Assembly (NCBI GenBank): GCA_018818065.1
Contig: JAHISV010000012.1
Coordinates: forward strand, 372,001-436,000
DNA from: Bacteroidota bacterium
Lineage (GTDB): Bacteria > Bacteroidota > Ignavibacteria > Ignavibacteriales > Melioribacteraceae
Direction of reading: 5' to 3'
Length of the DNA: 64,000 bases
Every line of letters begins with the position of its first letter. Position 1 is the first letter of the stretch. This document shows positions 8,552 to 17,608 of this stretch, piece by piece. The position numbers and the translations under genes are program-made. The notes below the pieces were generated by a model. The model did not search any database. It had not been told where the DNA came from and worked only from the letters and a program-made list of their open reading frames with translations.

Positions 8552-9745
8552 TCATTTCACTTCTATCGCTTCAGGTAATGTAATATTCTTAAGTGGTGTT
8601 TCAATATCCTTCAAACCATGTCCTGTTACAAGCAATATTATCTGCTCGTCAGGTGAGAACAGTTCTAACTCTTTTATCTTCTGTAGGGCAGCCACTGTAA
8701 CAGAGGCAGATGGCTCTGCAAACACTCCAGACTTCTCAGCGAGAATCTTCTGTCCTTCCATTATTTCAGCATCGTTCACCGTGATTGAAAAACCATTGGA
8801 TTCCAGAACGGCCTTTCTTGCCATGTGAGCATTGCTTGGCGCGCAGACAGATATTGAGTCTGCAACTGTATTGCTACTTTTCAGATTCTCATATTCGCCG
8901 GTTTCTATATAAGCATGAATAGCACTCGAATTCTCAGCCTGTGCACAAATAATCTTAGGCAGCTTATCTGATAATCCGGCTTTCATCAAATCATAAAATG
9001 CTTTATAAACGCCTGAGATTATTACACCATCACCAACGGGAACGAGTATTGCATCCGGCACCTTGAATCCATTCTGCGTAAATATTTCAAGTCCGACAGT
9101 TTTCTTACCTTCAATGGTGAAAGGATGATAGGCAGTGTTTCTGTTCAGCCCCCCCTTTTCCTTTGTATGTTCCAGGGATAATTTAAAGGCATCATCGTAA
9201 GTACCCTTAACAGGAATCACCTTCGCTCCGCAAAGTATATTCTGCAACATCTTTGCTTTTGGTGCCGATGCAGGGACATAAATAATAGCCTTCTTGCCCG
9301 CCGCGGCACATACGGATGAAAGGGAACTCGCCGCGTTGCCTGTTGATGCCGCAACAATTTCTGTTTCATTCAAACGACTTGCTTCTGCAACAACAAGATA
9401 TGAGGCACGGTCCTTCAGTGATCCACTGGGATTCAAACCATCATTCTTGATCCATAGATTTTGCAAGCCGAAGTGTTTACCCAGGATACCTGCTTTGTGA
9501 AGTGGTGTATTCCCAACAGGAAAGTTTGGAAGATATTTTGATTCAATGGGTAAGAATAAATCCCAGCATGGAATTCTTTTATCAAAAGCTCTGCTCAACT
9601 CTTCATAATCAAACTCTATTGACAGAACCCCTCTCAGTGGATTACCCGGGACATAATTATTTTCACAATCAGGACAGAGATATTTCACTTCATCCCTCTT
9701 ATATTCCTTACCGCACTCTGTACATCTATAAACAAACGGAATCAT
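8552..9745 (-). CDS. Threonine-synthase-like PLP enzyme with N-terminal zinc ribbon
   Basis: Fold-type-II PLP enzyme of the threonine synthase family, 397 residues. Four cysteines (C8, C11, C24, C27) form an N-terminal zinc ribbon. The Schiff-base lysine is K111 in NPSGSLKDRAS, followed by STGNAASS. Similar length and fold to diaminopropionate ammonia-lyase, but the sequence around the lysine is of threonine-synthase type. Placement inside a catabolic operon, between ygeY and hyuA, argues against a housekeeping threonine biosynthetic role; a beta-elimination or replacement on a purine-derived amino acid is more likely. Only three bases separate it from the ygeY stop, and no strong ribosome site is seen. 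Confidence 0.82.
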   Translation of the reverse strand: MIPFVYRCTECGKEYKRDEVKYLCPDCENNYVPGNPLRGVLSIEFDYEELSRAFDKRIPCWDLFLPIESKYLPNFPVGNTPLHKAGILGKHFGLQNLWIKNDGLNPSGSLKDRASYLVVAEASRLNETEIVAASTGNAASSLSSVCAAAGKKAIIYVPASAPKAKMLQNILCGAKVIPVKGTYDDAFKLSLEHTKEKGGLNRNTAYHPFTIEGKKTVGLEIFTQNGFKVPDAILVPVGDGVIISGVYKAFYDLMKAGLSDKLPKIICAQAENSSAIHAYIETGEYENLKSSNTVADSISVCAPSNAHMARKAVLESNGFSITVNDAEIMEGQKILAEKSGVFAEPSASVTVAALQKIKELELFSPDEQIILLVTGHGLKDIETPLKNITLPEAIEVK

Positions 9746-9748
9746 AAT

Positions 9749-10954
9749 TTATTTCTTATTTAATTTTGCAATAAAAGCCGCGTAAAATGCCGCTGCATGA
9801 CTAAGATGTTCAACTGGTGTTTCTTCGTTTGGTGCGTGAGCATAAATTTCATTTCCAGGTCCCAAGCCAATGCAGGGAATTCCATGCATACCCATAACCG
9901 CAACACCGTTCGTGCTGAATGTCCATTTATCAACAAATGCTTCTTTCCCAAGAGTTTCCTTATATGCTTCCGCTGCCCCCTTAAGGTAATCGCTATTCTC
10001 ATCAAGAACCCATGTTGGGAAATATTTTTCAGTCGGGTAAACTAAACCAGTGTAGGCTTTCTCTGCATATTCCAAAACCTCAACAATTACATCATCGTAC
10101 CCGGCACGTTTCGCGCAATCAATTACCTCCGCAACAGACGTTTCCTTCGTTTCATTTACTGTAAGTCTTCTATCCAGTTGAATCTTCGCCATATCCGGCA
10201 CAGCACATTGAGAGGGGGAATTAAAGAAAAACTGAGTAACAGTTACCGTTCCCTTGCCAAGAAATGGATCATCCGCCAAGCGTTCATTTAACTTTTCAAT
10301 TTCCAGTGCAATGCGGGACATTTTGTAAATAGCATTGTCTCCACGTTCAGGTGCCGAGCCATGACATGATAGTCCCTTAATCTCAATAGTCATTTCCATA
10401 CGTCCGCGGTGACCACGATAAATATTCATGTTTGTTGGTTCAGTTATAACAACCAGCTCCGGTTTAATTTTTTCTTCTTTGATAATGTACTGCCAGCAGA
10501 GACCGTCGCAGTCTTCTTCCATTACTGTTCCAGTAAAGTAAATTGTAAACTCATCATTAAGATTCATTTCCTTAATCATCCTGCCTGCATAAACCATGGA
10601 AGCCATTCCGCCCTTCTGGTCTACAGTCCCACGTCCGCGAACCATTCCATTTTCAACTTTTGAGTCAAATGGGCCATATTTCCAAAATGATTCATCCCCC
10701 GGATAAACAGTATCGATGTGAGCGTCAAACGCAATTACACGAGGACCGCTTCCAATTCTTCCTATCACATTTCCCAGACCGTCAACACGAACCTCATCAA
10801 ATCCAACAGTTTCCATCTGCTTCTTAATCACTTCAATTACTTCTTTCTCTTTACCTGAGAATGAAGGAGTCTTAATCATATCAACTAAAAATTCTGCTGT
10901 TTCATTTTCGAGTTCTTTAGCCCGGTCAAATATTTTTTTATAAAGTTCACTCAT
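9749..10954 (-). CDS. ygeY: YgeY family M20 metallohydrolase
   Basis: A 401-residue member of the M20 peptidase/deacylase family, of the YgeY type that occurs with selenium-linked or purine-degrading molybdenum hydroxylase clusters. Metal ligands are visible as H79 and D81 (DAHIDTV), D112 (GTVDQKGG), the E146-E147 pair (VMEED) and the later EPT segment with R/H-rich dimerisation region. It probably hydrolyses a linear ureido or amide intermediate after ring opening. Family length is normal. It lies 18 bases after ssnA and three before the threonine-synthase-like gene. The ATG at 10954 has a GGAAA site. Confidence 0.93.
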   Translation of the reverse strand: MSELYKKIFDRAKELENETAEFLVDMIKTPSFSGKEKEVIEVIKKQMETVGFDEVRVDGLGNVIGRIGSGPRVIAFDAHIDTVYPGDESFWKYGPFDSKVENGMVRGRGTVDQKGGMASMVYAGRMIKEMNLNDEFTIYFTGTVMEEDCDGLCWQYIIKEEKIKPELVVITEPTNMNIYRGHRGRMEMTIEIKGLSCHGSAPERGDNAIYKMSRIALEIEKLNERLADDPFLGKGTVTVTQFFFNSPSQCAVPDMAKIQLDRRLTVNETKETSVAEVIDCAKRAGYDDVIVEVLEYAEKAYTGLVYPTEKYFPTWVLDENSDYLKGAAEAYKETLGKEAFVDKWTFSTNGVAVMGMHGIPCIGLGPGNEIYAHAPNEETPVEHLSHAAAFYAAFIAKLNKK

Positions 10955-10972
10955 CGTTTTTCCAAATTAATA

Positions 10973-12304
10973 TTAAAATCTGTCCCAAAGCTTTTGTGCC
11001 GCTTCAGCAGCCTTCGCGTTTACTTCTCTTTCATCTATATCAATTTTCAGAATCTGGTTTTCCATCAACACTCTTCCGTTTACAATTGTCGTATCAACCT
11101 TTGCATTTGAGAGTCCGAAAATGAAGTGACCAAGAACCGTTCCTTCGTTAAGTGGAGTTGGTGAGTAGTAATCAAGAAGAACTATGTCAGCCACCGCATC
11201 TTCTTCAATCACACCAAGTTTTTGATCCCAGAATCGATTTGCGATTTTAGCATTGTTGAAGAAAAGAGTATTTACAACTTCCATAAATCCAACGGACGGA
11301 TCAGCGTTGCGTAAATGCTGCGCCCACATTGCTGTGCGAACTTCTTCAAGCATATTTACTGTCATAGCATCCGTACCCAATCCTACAAGAATACCTTTCT
11401 CCTGCATCTTGATGATATCGGAAATACCAACTGCATTGTTCATGTTTGATTGCGGCTGATGCGTAACAATTGTGTTCGTCTCTGCAAGCATATCCATTTC
11501 AGCTTCATCAATATGAATACAATGCGCCGCGATTGATTTCTTACCCAGAATCTTAAAGTCCCGGAAGCGTTCTACCACGGAAAGACCATACTTATCACGT
11601 GTCGCGTTCTGATCTGACATATCTTCAGCAACGTGAACATGAAAACCTGAGTTGTACTTATTCCCAATTTCGCTAGCTTTAATAAGTGTTTCTTCCCCAA
11701 CAGTAAATGAAGCGTGCAGACCGAACATGGCTTTCAGAAATCCTTTGTCATTGTCAGCGCAGTACTTTATAAATTCTTCATTCTCTTCAAGACCCTGTTG
11801 TGCAATTTCTTTCCCGTCACGGTCAGACAATTCATAACACAAAGAAGAGCGCAATCCTGTTTCAGTAACAGCCTTTGCAATTTCCATTAGTGAACCTTTC
11901 ACCGCACCCGGACTCGCGTGATGATCAATCAAGGTGGTTGTACCACATTTAATGGATTGTATCATCATTACCAGCGCACTGTAATAGTTGTCTTCCATGC
12001 TCAATTTTTTATCTAATCGCCACCAGAGGTTTTCAAGCACTTCCTGAAAATTATGGGCCGGTTCAGCTTTGCCCAAACCTCTTACGAGCGTACTGTAAAA
12101 GTGCATGTGAGCATTAATAAAACCAGGCATAATCAACTTACCGGCTGCGTCAATTTCTTTATCAAATTTAAGGTCCGAAGGAATCGTATCAGTTATTTTA
12201 CTGATCTTTCCATCCTCTATGATTACGTGATGATTGTGAAGCACTCTGTTATTTTCACCGAGTGTAATCACAATTCCGTTTTTAATGAGTAATGTACCTT
12301 TCAT
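10973..12304 (-). CDS. ssnA: SsnA-type amidohydrolase
   Basis: Metal-dependent aminohydrolase of the SsnA/cytosine-guanine deaminase group, 443 residues. The metal site is visible as H66 and H68 (INAHMHFYS), a HVHVAED motif, AHCIH and LGTDAM. It is expected to deaminate or open an N-heterocycle. SsnA homologues mark the ygeW-ygeY-hyuA-xdhD type cluster, and this supports the reading of the whole operon. The ATG at 12304 is preceded by AGGA. It lies 18 bases downstream of the DPYD-like gene. The natural substrate is not established from sequence. Confidence 0.92.
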   Translation of the reverse strand: MKGTLLIKNGIVITLGENNRVLHNHHVIIEDGKISKITDTIPSDLKFDKEIDAAGKLIMPGFINAHMHFYSTLVRGLGKAEPAHNFQEVLENLWWRLDKKLSMEDNYYSALVMMIQSIKCGTTTLIDHHASPGAVKGSLMEIAKAVTETGLRSSLCYELSDRDGKEIAQQGLEENEEFIKYCADNDKGFLKAMFGLHASFTVGEETLIKASEIGNKYNSGFHVHVAEDMSDQNATRDKYGLSVVERFRDFKILGKKSIAAHCIHIDEAEMDMLAETNTIVTHQPQSNMNNAVGISDIIKMQEKGILVGLGTDAMTVNMLEEVRTAMWAQHLRNADPSVGFMEVVNTLFFNNAKIANRFWDQKLGVIEEDAVADIVLLDYYSPTPLNEGTVLGHFIFGLSNAKVDTTIVNGRVLMENQILKIDIDEREVNAKAAEAAQKLWDRF

Positions 12305-12322
12305 ATCTATCCTGTAATTTTA

Positions 12323-14806
12323 TTATTCTCTCAGCATTAGTGCTTCTTCTTTAGTTCTCTCTCTCATGTGTAAAGCACCTGAGAAACAGTTTTGCACGCA
12401 GAACGAACAGCCTATACACTTACTTGCATCCATCCGGGGGTTTTTGTTTTCGTTAAGAGTAATTGCAAGGTATGGACAACGGGTACAGTTGCCGCAATTC
12501 ACACACAATTCATCTGTAACTTGAGATATCTTCTTGATTGACGATAACTCCATAAATCCTAAAATTGGATTTGGTAGCGCAGATCCTATGAGTTCCTTCA
12601 CTGAGGCGATTTTTCTCTCTTCCATTAAATGACTTATACCCGAATGAAGCTCATTAATAATGTCATAACCATATTTCATAACAATTGAACAGAATTGTAC
12701 TGTCTCTGCACCCAGCGCTAAAAAGTGAGCAGCTGATTTATAATCCATTGGACCGCCATTGCCCGACACCTTAACATCCAACTTGGAGGCATTAGCTAAA
12801 GTAAGATTTGAAATGTTTACAACTCCCTGACCAGACATACCAACAACTACACCATCTTCCCAAACCTTGTCTTTAGAAGGCTGAAATTCCAAACCAGGAA
12901 ATGTATTCGCTAAAGTAACGCCTGCTTTCTTATAGGAATATGTATCAAGCACTTGTTTGATGGCAAACATTATAGGATATATCGCCGTAACGGCACCGGT
13001 TAATTTAAAGAGTTTAGGTACGTCCGCATCCGAAACTTCCATTATCCAGTCAACTATCTTAGCCGTTAACTCCGGATCCTGCGACACAATATCACCTTTT
13101 GTACCGTCACCACCTTGCGGACAGGACAAACTATATTCAATTCCCATTGCACCGGCTGCTTCCAGTTTTTTAGTATTCGATTGCCATACTGCTTTATCAG
13201 CTTCATCGTCACCGGTAACCGGACCCCCTGTTGAAGCCATAGTTAATCTGTCAGGGTATTCCGCAACAAGTTTTTTAACCTCCTCACAAATCCTATCAAG
13301 TGGATGACCGGAAACATTATCGGCATTGCCGAATGTTTTGTCATCCAGCACATACATGTATTCTGCGGGTATGTGAATGGAAAGATTATCAAATGCGGTT
13401 TTCATGATGCCGCCAGCCCAGCCGGCTTCGTAAGCCGCTTTCATCTGATCATAACCATCTGTTGGAGGAGCAGCTGACAATAAGAAAGGTGAGATTATTT
13501 TTCTTCCAAAGAATTCTGATTCAAGTGAAACGGGAACAAGATTATCACCCGATAACTTAACAGAACTGCGTCGTGGATTATCATATTTTGGAATCTCTTT
13601 TTTAAAGAGAAAACTTAAAACTTTTGTGGCTGTATTCTTACCGGATGCAACTGCTTCAATAACGGTTGTTGGTCCGTTTACCATATCACCGGCGTGGAAT
13701 ATTCCTTTCGAATCCTTCTCCTTAATCGAGCTGCCCGAACCGATTGCGAAAACGACTACATCATAATCAACAAGAGTAGAGTCTGAGCCGGGAATCTCGA
13801 CCATAGCAGCTGGTGAAAACTTCTGCTTCGCGGGAAGACTCATCCTGCTTGTATGCAGAGTCAGCCTGTTCACCTCTTCAATTATGGCTGTTACCGCAGT
13901 ACGCGTGATAACTCCAAACTCGCCCGTAACAATTTCATTTCTTTCAAAGGAAGTTAAATTCAACTCACTGGGTTTCTCCAGACAAATCATATCAATTTCA
14001 TTTGCATGTTCAGCTCGTGCAACAACAGCACAATCAAGCGCCACAGCGCCGCCGCCGATTATCGCAACATTCTTATCAACCAGTTTATACTTTTTAGGAT
14101 CTTTAAGAAGATCTTCCCATAAAATGGCTTTTTCTTTTCCAGCAATCTGAAGTTCGTAAGGTACATCCAGCCCTGTTGAAATAAATACAGCATCAAAATC
14201 TTCCATTAACTTTTCAGGTTTTGCAACAACTGTATTTTTATTGACTTCTATTTTACCAAGGGAAATGAGATAATCCAGATCGGAAGCAAGAATAGATTTA
14301 TCAAGTCTGCTGTCAGGGATTAAATTACACATACCGCCCAACTTATCCCCTTTCTCATATATCGTAACTTCCACACCTTCCTGAATAAATACTGATGCAG
14401 CCGCTAAACCCGCTGGACCGCCACCAATTATCGCGACCTTCTTTCCGGTTTTTTCTGTTTTTATAAAGTTGGGAGTTCTCTTATAATCTTTTGCTTTTTG
14501 AATAATTGTTGATTGTATTGCAGGAATATTTAGAGGCTCATCAAAAGTTTTATGAGTACATGCCGCCATGCAAAATGTATCGGGGCAAACAGCACCGCAA
14601 ATACCACCGAGAGGGTTCTTACTTAAAATAAGTGTGGCAGCACGTTTATAATCCTGTGGTTCACCCTTTTGAATCGCCATGATGAAATCGGCTGGCGAGC
14701 ATTGCGACGGACATGCATCCATGCAAGGCTTTTCCTCACAGTAATTACATCTGCTAATTTCGCTCTTTAATTGTGCATCAGTTAATAGTTGTAACCTTTC
14801 TTTCAT
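12323..14806 (-). CDS. Dihydropyrimidine-dehydrogenase-like FAD/FMN/[4Fe-4S] oxidoreductase
   Basis: An 827-residue fusion with the domain order of eukaryotic dihydropyrimidine dehydrogenase. The N-terminal Fe-S helical domain has C20, C23, C28, C32 and C70, C74, C79, C83. An FAD domain starts at GGGPAG (about 128-133), an NAD(P)H domain at GGGAVALD (about 251-258), an FMN TIM barrel spans about 430-740, and two C-terminal [4Fe-4S] motifs lie at 768-777 and 797-807. The operon position corresponds to YgfK of E. coli, but YgfK (about 1030 aa) has its barrel-like domain first, so this is not a simple orthologue. In the active-site loop (SCP at 561-563 to QDPE) the usual catalytic Cys is not seen and the Asn before SCP is Ser, suggesting a different ring substrate. 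RBS AGGGA. Confidence 0.85.
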   Translation of the reverse strand: MKERLQLLTDAQLKSEISRCNYCEEKPCMDACPSQCSPADFIMAIQKGEPQDYKRAATLILSKNPLGGICGAVCPDTFCMAACTHKTFDEPLNIPAIQSTIIQKAKDYKRTPNFIKTEKTGKKVAIIGGGPAGLAAASVFIQEGVEVTIYEKGDKLGGMCNLIPDSRLDKSILASDLDYLISLGKIEVNKNTVVAKPEKLMEDFDAVFISTGLDVPYELQIAGKEKAILWEDLLKDPKKYKLVDKNVAIIGGGAVALDCAVVARAEHANEIDMICLEKPSELNLTSFERNEIVTGEFGVITRTAVTAIIEEVNRLTLHTSRMSLPAKQKFSPAAMVEIPGSDSTLVDYDVVVFAIGSGSSIKEKDSKGIFHAGDMVNGPTTVIEAVASGKNTATKVLSFLFKKEIPKYDNPRRSSVKLSGDNLVPVSLESEFFGRKIISPFLLSAAPPTDGYDQMKAAYEAGWAGGIMKTAFDNLSIHIPAEYMYVLDDKTFGNADNVSGHPLDRICEEVKKLVAEYPDRLTMASTGGPVTGDDEADKAVWQSNTKKLEAAGAMGIEYSLSCPQGGDGTKGDIVSQDPELTAKIVDWIMEVSDADVPKLFKLTGAVTAIYPIMFAIKQVLDTYSYKKAGVTLANTFPGLEFQPSKDKVWEDGVVVGMSGQGVVNISNLTLANASKLDVKVSGNGGPMDYKSAAHFLALGAETVQFCSIVMKYGYDIINELHSGISHLMEERKIASVKELIGSALPNPILGFMELSSIKKISQVTDELCVNCGNCTRCPYLAITLNENKNPRMDASKCIGCSFCVQNCFSGALHMRERTKEEALMLRE

Positions 14807-14831
14807 AATTTATCCCTGCGTTATTAAAATA

Positions 14832-15344
14832 TTATGAAGCTATCATTCGTTTAATTTTCTCGGGTATTTCATCCCGGTTGTTTTTCTTTATTATGAATAA
14901 AGCATCAAACTCATCAAGCCCAAAATGAGTTAGCCAAAAGTCTAATGCTCTCTTTTGTATGGTAAAAATTAAATTTTTATGCAGCTTAACCAATTTTGTT
15001 AAATCTTCTAGAAATCCATAGGCGCTTTTTTCCATAACACCCAACTCATCAATTAGTAGCCATTGAGAGGGATTTAGATTTTCTCGCAGATATTCTCCTG
15101 TGTTATTAAACACTTCACTCTTAATACCGTACTCTCCAAACTTCAGTGTTTTGTCAAATTCAATATGCGCGAAAACTTCTGACTCGCCGGAAAATTTCAT
15201 CAGTTTATGCCCACGTACTTTTCCTGTTTCAATCACCGAAGCTGTACGGAATCCAAATTGACTCTCTGGTGGAATTTCACTAATAACCTGATTGAATACA
15301 GTTGATTTACCACCGTGCAGTTCGCCTGTTAAAATTATTTTCAT
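14832..15344 (-). CDS. Small P-loop nucleoside-triphosphatase (THEP1-like)
   Basis: A 170-residue P-loop protein with Walker A GELHGGKST at residues 7-15 and a Walker B-like WLLIDELG near 96-103 that includes the E typical of the THEP1/NTPase_1 family. It starts inside the stop of the molybdopterin subunit gene (ATGA overlap) after a strong GGAGGTGAG site, so it is tightly coupled to that subunit. A role in cofactor handling or insertion for the hydroxylase is the natural inference; YqeC of selenium-dependent hydroxylase systems is another small protein I recall as P-loop-containing in a similar position, but the sequences are not obviously alike. No enzymatic substrate can be assigned. Confidence 0.75.
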   Translation of the reverse strand: MKIILTGELHGGKSTVFNQVISEIPPESQFGFRTASVIETGKVRGHKLMKFSGESEVFAHIEFDKTLKFGEYGIKSEVFNNTGEYLRENLNPSQWLLIDELGVMEKSAYGFLEDLTKLVKLHKNLIFTIQKRALDFWLTHFGLDEFDALFIIKKNNRDEIPEKIKRMIAS

Positions 15345-17608
15345 TTCTCACCTCCACTCTTCAGAAGTGACATCAATACTTTTTCCGGTGTCATGGGTGC
15401 TTTATAAATAAAATCCATTTTGGGATTAAAGGATTTCATGGCATTCAGAATAGCGAAGTACGTTCCAATACCATACATGAAAGGTGGTTCACCGATTGCT
15501 TTCGAATTAAACGGACCAGCTGAATTTTCAGGGTTGTTGTAAAAATCTACATTTATCTCTTTTGGAGCAGAATGGATATCCGGCACCTTATATGCAGATA
15601 GAGTGTCAGTAGTCAGGCGTCCTTTATCATTATGCAATATCTCTTCCATGGTCATCCACCCGATACCCTGAGCGAGTGCGCCTTCAACCTGACCAAGATC
15701 AATCTTTTCATTCAGGCTGACACCATAATCATGTACAATACTTACTTTATCGATTTGGTAAGTGCCACGAAGACAATCGACAGTAACCTCTGTTATGGCA
15801 GTACCTGTTACGTGGTAGGCAAAAGCATTGCCTTTCTCAGTTTTCTTATCGAAGAAAATATTTGGCGTAGAATAATGAGCATGAGCCGATAGATTTATGC
15901 GCTCGAAGTATGCCGATAAAATCAGGTCCTTCCAGGTTAGCTCTGTTTCTGTTTCATTCAGAAAAACCTTGCCATTTTTCAGTGATACTTCATCTTCATA
16001 AGCTGAACTAAGTTTTTTTCCGGCAAATTTTAATAGGCGGGCTGCAATTTCCTCGCATGCAAGTTTCGCAGCGTTACCATTCATGTCCGCCCCGCTGCTT
16101 GCCGCTGTAGGTGAGGTATTCGCGTTGCGTGTTGTGTTTGTGTAATCCAGTTTTATCATTTCCATAGGAAGTGAAAAGACATTAGCCGCAACACGCTTAA
16201 TTTTTTCATTAACGCCCTGACCCATTTCAACGGCACCAGTGCTTATTAATACAGATCCATCATTATAAACATGTACAAGAGCGGAAGCCTGATTTAAGAA
16301 TGTTGAGGTGAACGATATTCCAAAACAAACCGGTTGGATGGAAACACCTTTCTTTATATAATGACTTATCTTGTTATACTTCTCTGCCGATTTTTTGATG
16401 CTTCCGTAATGGTATAATTCTACTCCCCTATCCCAACAAGCTATTGCATGATTATCCATAACTCTCATGCCATATGGGAAGGTGTCATTCTTCTTTATTA
16501 AATTTTTTCTCTGAATATCTTCAACAGGTAAACCTGTAACATCCGCCGCCTTATCAATGGCAGATTGCAGAACAAACATTGCCTGCGGTCCGCCAAACCC
16601 ACGGTATGCAGTATTCGGAGTTAGGTTCGTCTTGCAGCTAACCGCAGTAGCTTTAACATTTGGGATGAAGTAACTGTTTGTCGTGTGGAACAAAGTCCTC
16701 TCGAGAATGGCCGTGGACAAATCAGCAGAAGCTCCTGCGTTCTGATAAAAAGTTACTTCGTAACCGAGAATAGTACCATCTTTCTTCAATCCAATTTTAT
16801 AATCTGATGAATATGGATGGCGCTTGCCTGTCTGCCTAATATCTTCACCACGTTTCAGCACGAGCTTAACAGGACGCTTTATTTTGTTAGCCGCGACAGC
16901 TGTAATAGCTGCCCATGGAGTCGCCTGATCTTCCTTGCCGCCAAAGGCACCGCCCAAACGCAAAACTTCCACTTCAATCATGTGCATAGGAATATTGAGA
17001 ATCCAAGCTATGGTTTTCTGAACAGCCGTCGGCGATTGTGTGGAAGAGATCACCTTAAATTTTCTTTCTTCTATGGGAATGGTAACCGCACTCTGTGTTT
17101 CAAGATAGAGATGTTCCTGTGCACCGGATTCAACTTTGTCTTCAATTACAAAATCACATTCGTTCCATGCAGCGTTAACATCCCCCAACGAGAAAATCCT
17201 TGGCGGCGCAATTAGCGAATTCTTCGCGAAAGCCTCACGCGGATCAAAGATAGCGGGCAATTCTTCGTATTCAACCTTTATTAAATTTTTAGCCTTTCTT
17301 GCAATGGCATCAGTCTCAGCTATTACTGCGGCAATAGGCATCCCGATAAAATGAACCTGCTCAACAGCAAAAAGTTCTTCGTCTTTTATGATATTGCCAA
17401 TCTCGTTGAGCCCTGGGATATCCTTATGAGTAATTATAGCATGAACACCCCTGCAGGCTTCAGCGGCTGAATAGTCGATGCTGATAATTATTCCGTTAGC
17501 CACTGTTGAGGTTAGAACGTTAGCATATAGCGTGTTGGCCGGAACATCAAGATCTCCGACAAACTTCGAGGCACCTTTTACATGTAGACTTATATCATCC
17601 TGTCTCAT
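15341..17608 (-). CDS. Xanthine dehydrogenase molybdopterin-binding subunit
   Basis: Large subunit (755 aa) of a bacterial xanthine dehydrogenase. Motifs: GGAFGGKED (about 220), KRHPY substrate-domain segment, YRGFGGPQ cofactor loop, GAVEMGQG, and C-terminal SKAIGEPP with the catalytic Glu. It overlaps both neighbours by four bases: the FAD/[2Fe-2S] subunit upstream and the NTPase downstream. A GAGGAG site precedes ATG 17608. Together with 17605-19026 it forms a complete two-subunit XDH like that of Rhodobacter (XdhA carrying [2Fe-2S] plus FAD, XdhB carrying Mo). Hypoxanthine or xanthine oxidation is the likely reaction; direction under anaerobic conditions is open. Confidence 0.92.
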   Translation of the reverse strand: MRQDDISLHVKGASKFVGDLDVPANTLYANVLTSTVANGIIISIDYSAAEACRGVHAIITHKDIPGLNEIGNIIKDEELFAVEQVHFIGMPIAAVIAETDAIARKAKNLIKVEYEELPAIFDPREAFAKNSLIAPPRIFSLGDVNAAWNECDFVIEDKVESGAQEHLYLETQSAVTIPIEERKFKVISSTQSPTAVQKTIAWILNIPMHMIEVEVLRLGGAFGGKEDQATPWAAITAVAANKIKRPVKLVLKRGEDIRQTGKRHPYSSDYKIGLKKDGTILGYEVTFYQNAGASADLSTAILERTLFHTTNSYFIPNVKATAVSCKTNLTPNTAYRGFGGPQAMFVLQSAIDKAADVTGLPVEDIQRKNLIKKNDTFPYGMRVMDNHAIACWDRGVELYHYGSIKKSAEKYNKISHYIKKGVSIQPVCFGISFTSTFLNQASALVHVYNDGSVLISTGAVEMGQGVNEKIKRVAANVFSLPMEMIKLDYTNTTRNANTSPTAASSGADMNGNAAKLACEEIAARLLKFAGKKLSSAYEDEVSLKNGKVFLNETETELTWKDLILSAYFERINLSAHAHYSTPNIFFDKKTEKGNAFAYHVTGTAITEVTVDCLRGTYQIDKVSIVHDYGVSLNEKIDLGQVEGALAQGIGWMTMEEILHNDKGRLTTDTLSAYKVPDIHSAPKEINVDFYNNPENSAGPFNSKAIGEPPFMYGIGTYFAILNAMKSFNPKMDFIYKAPMTPEKVLMSLLKSGGEK

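Noticed and set aside
4967-17608. Selenocysteine codon or frameshift in the molybdenum hydroxylase subunits
   Set aside because: Both large subunits are open from start to stop without internal UGA, and the selenium in related enzymes is a cofactor, not selenocysteine.
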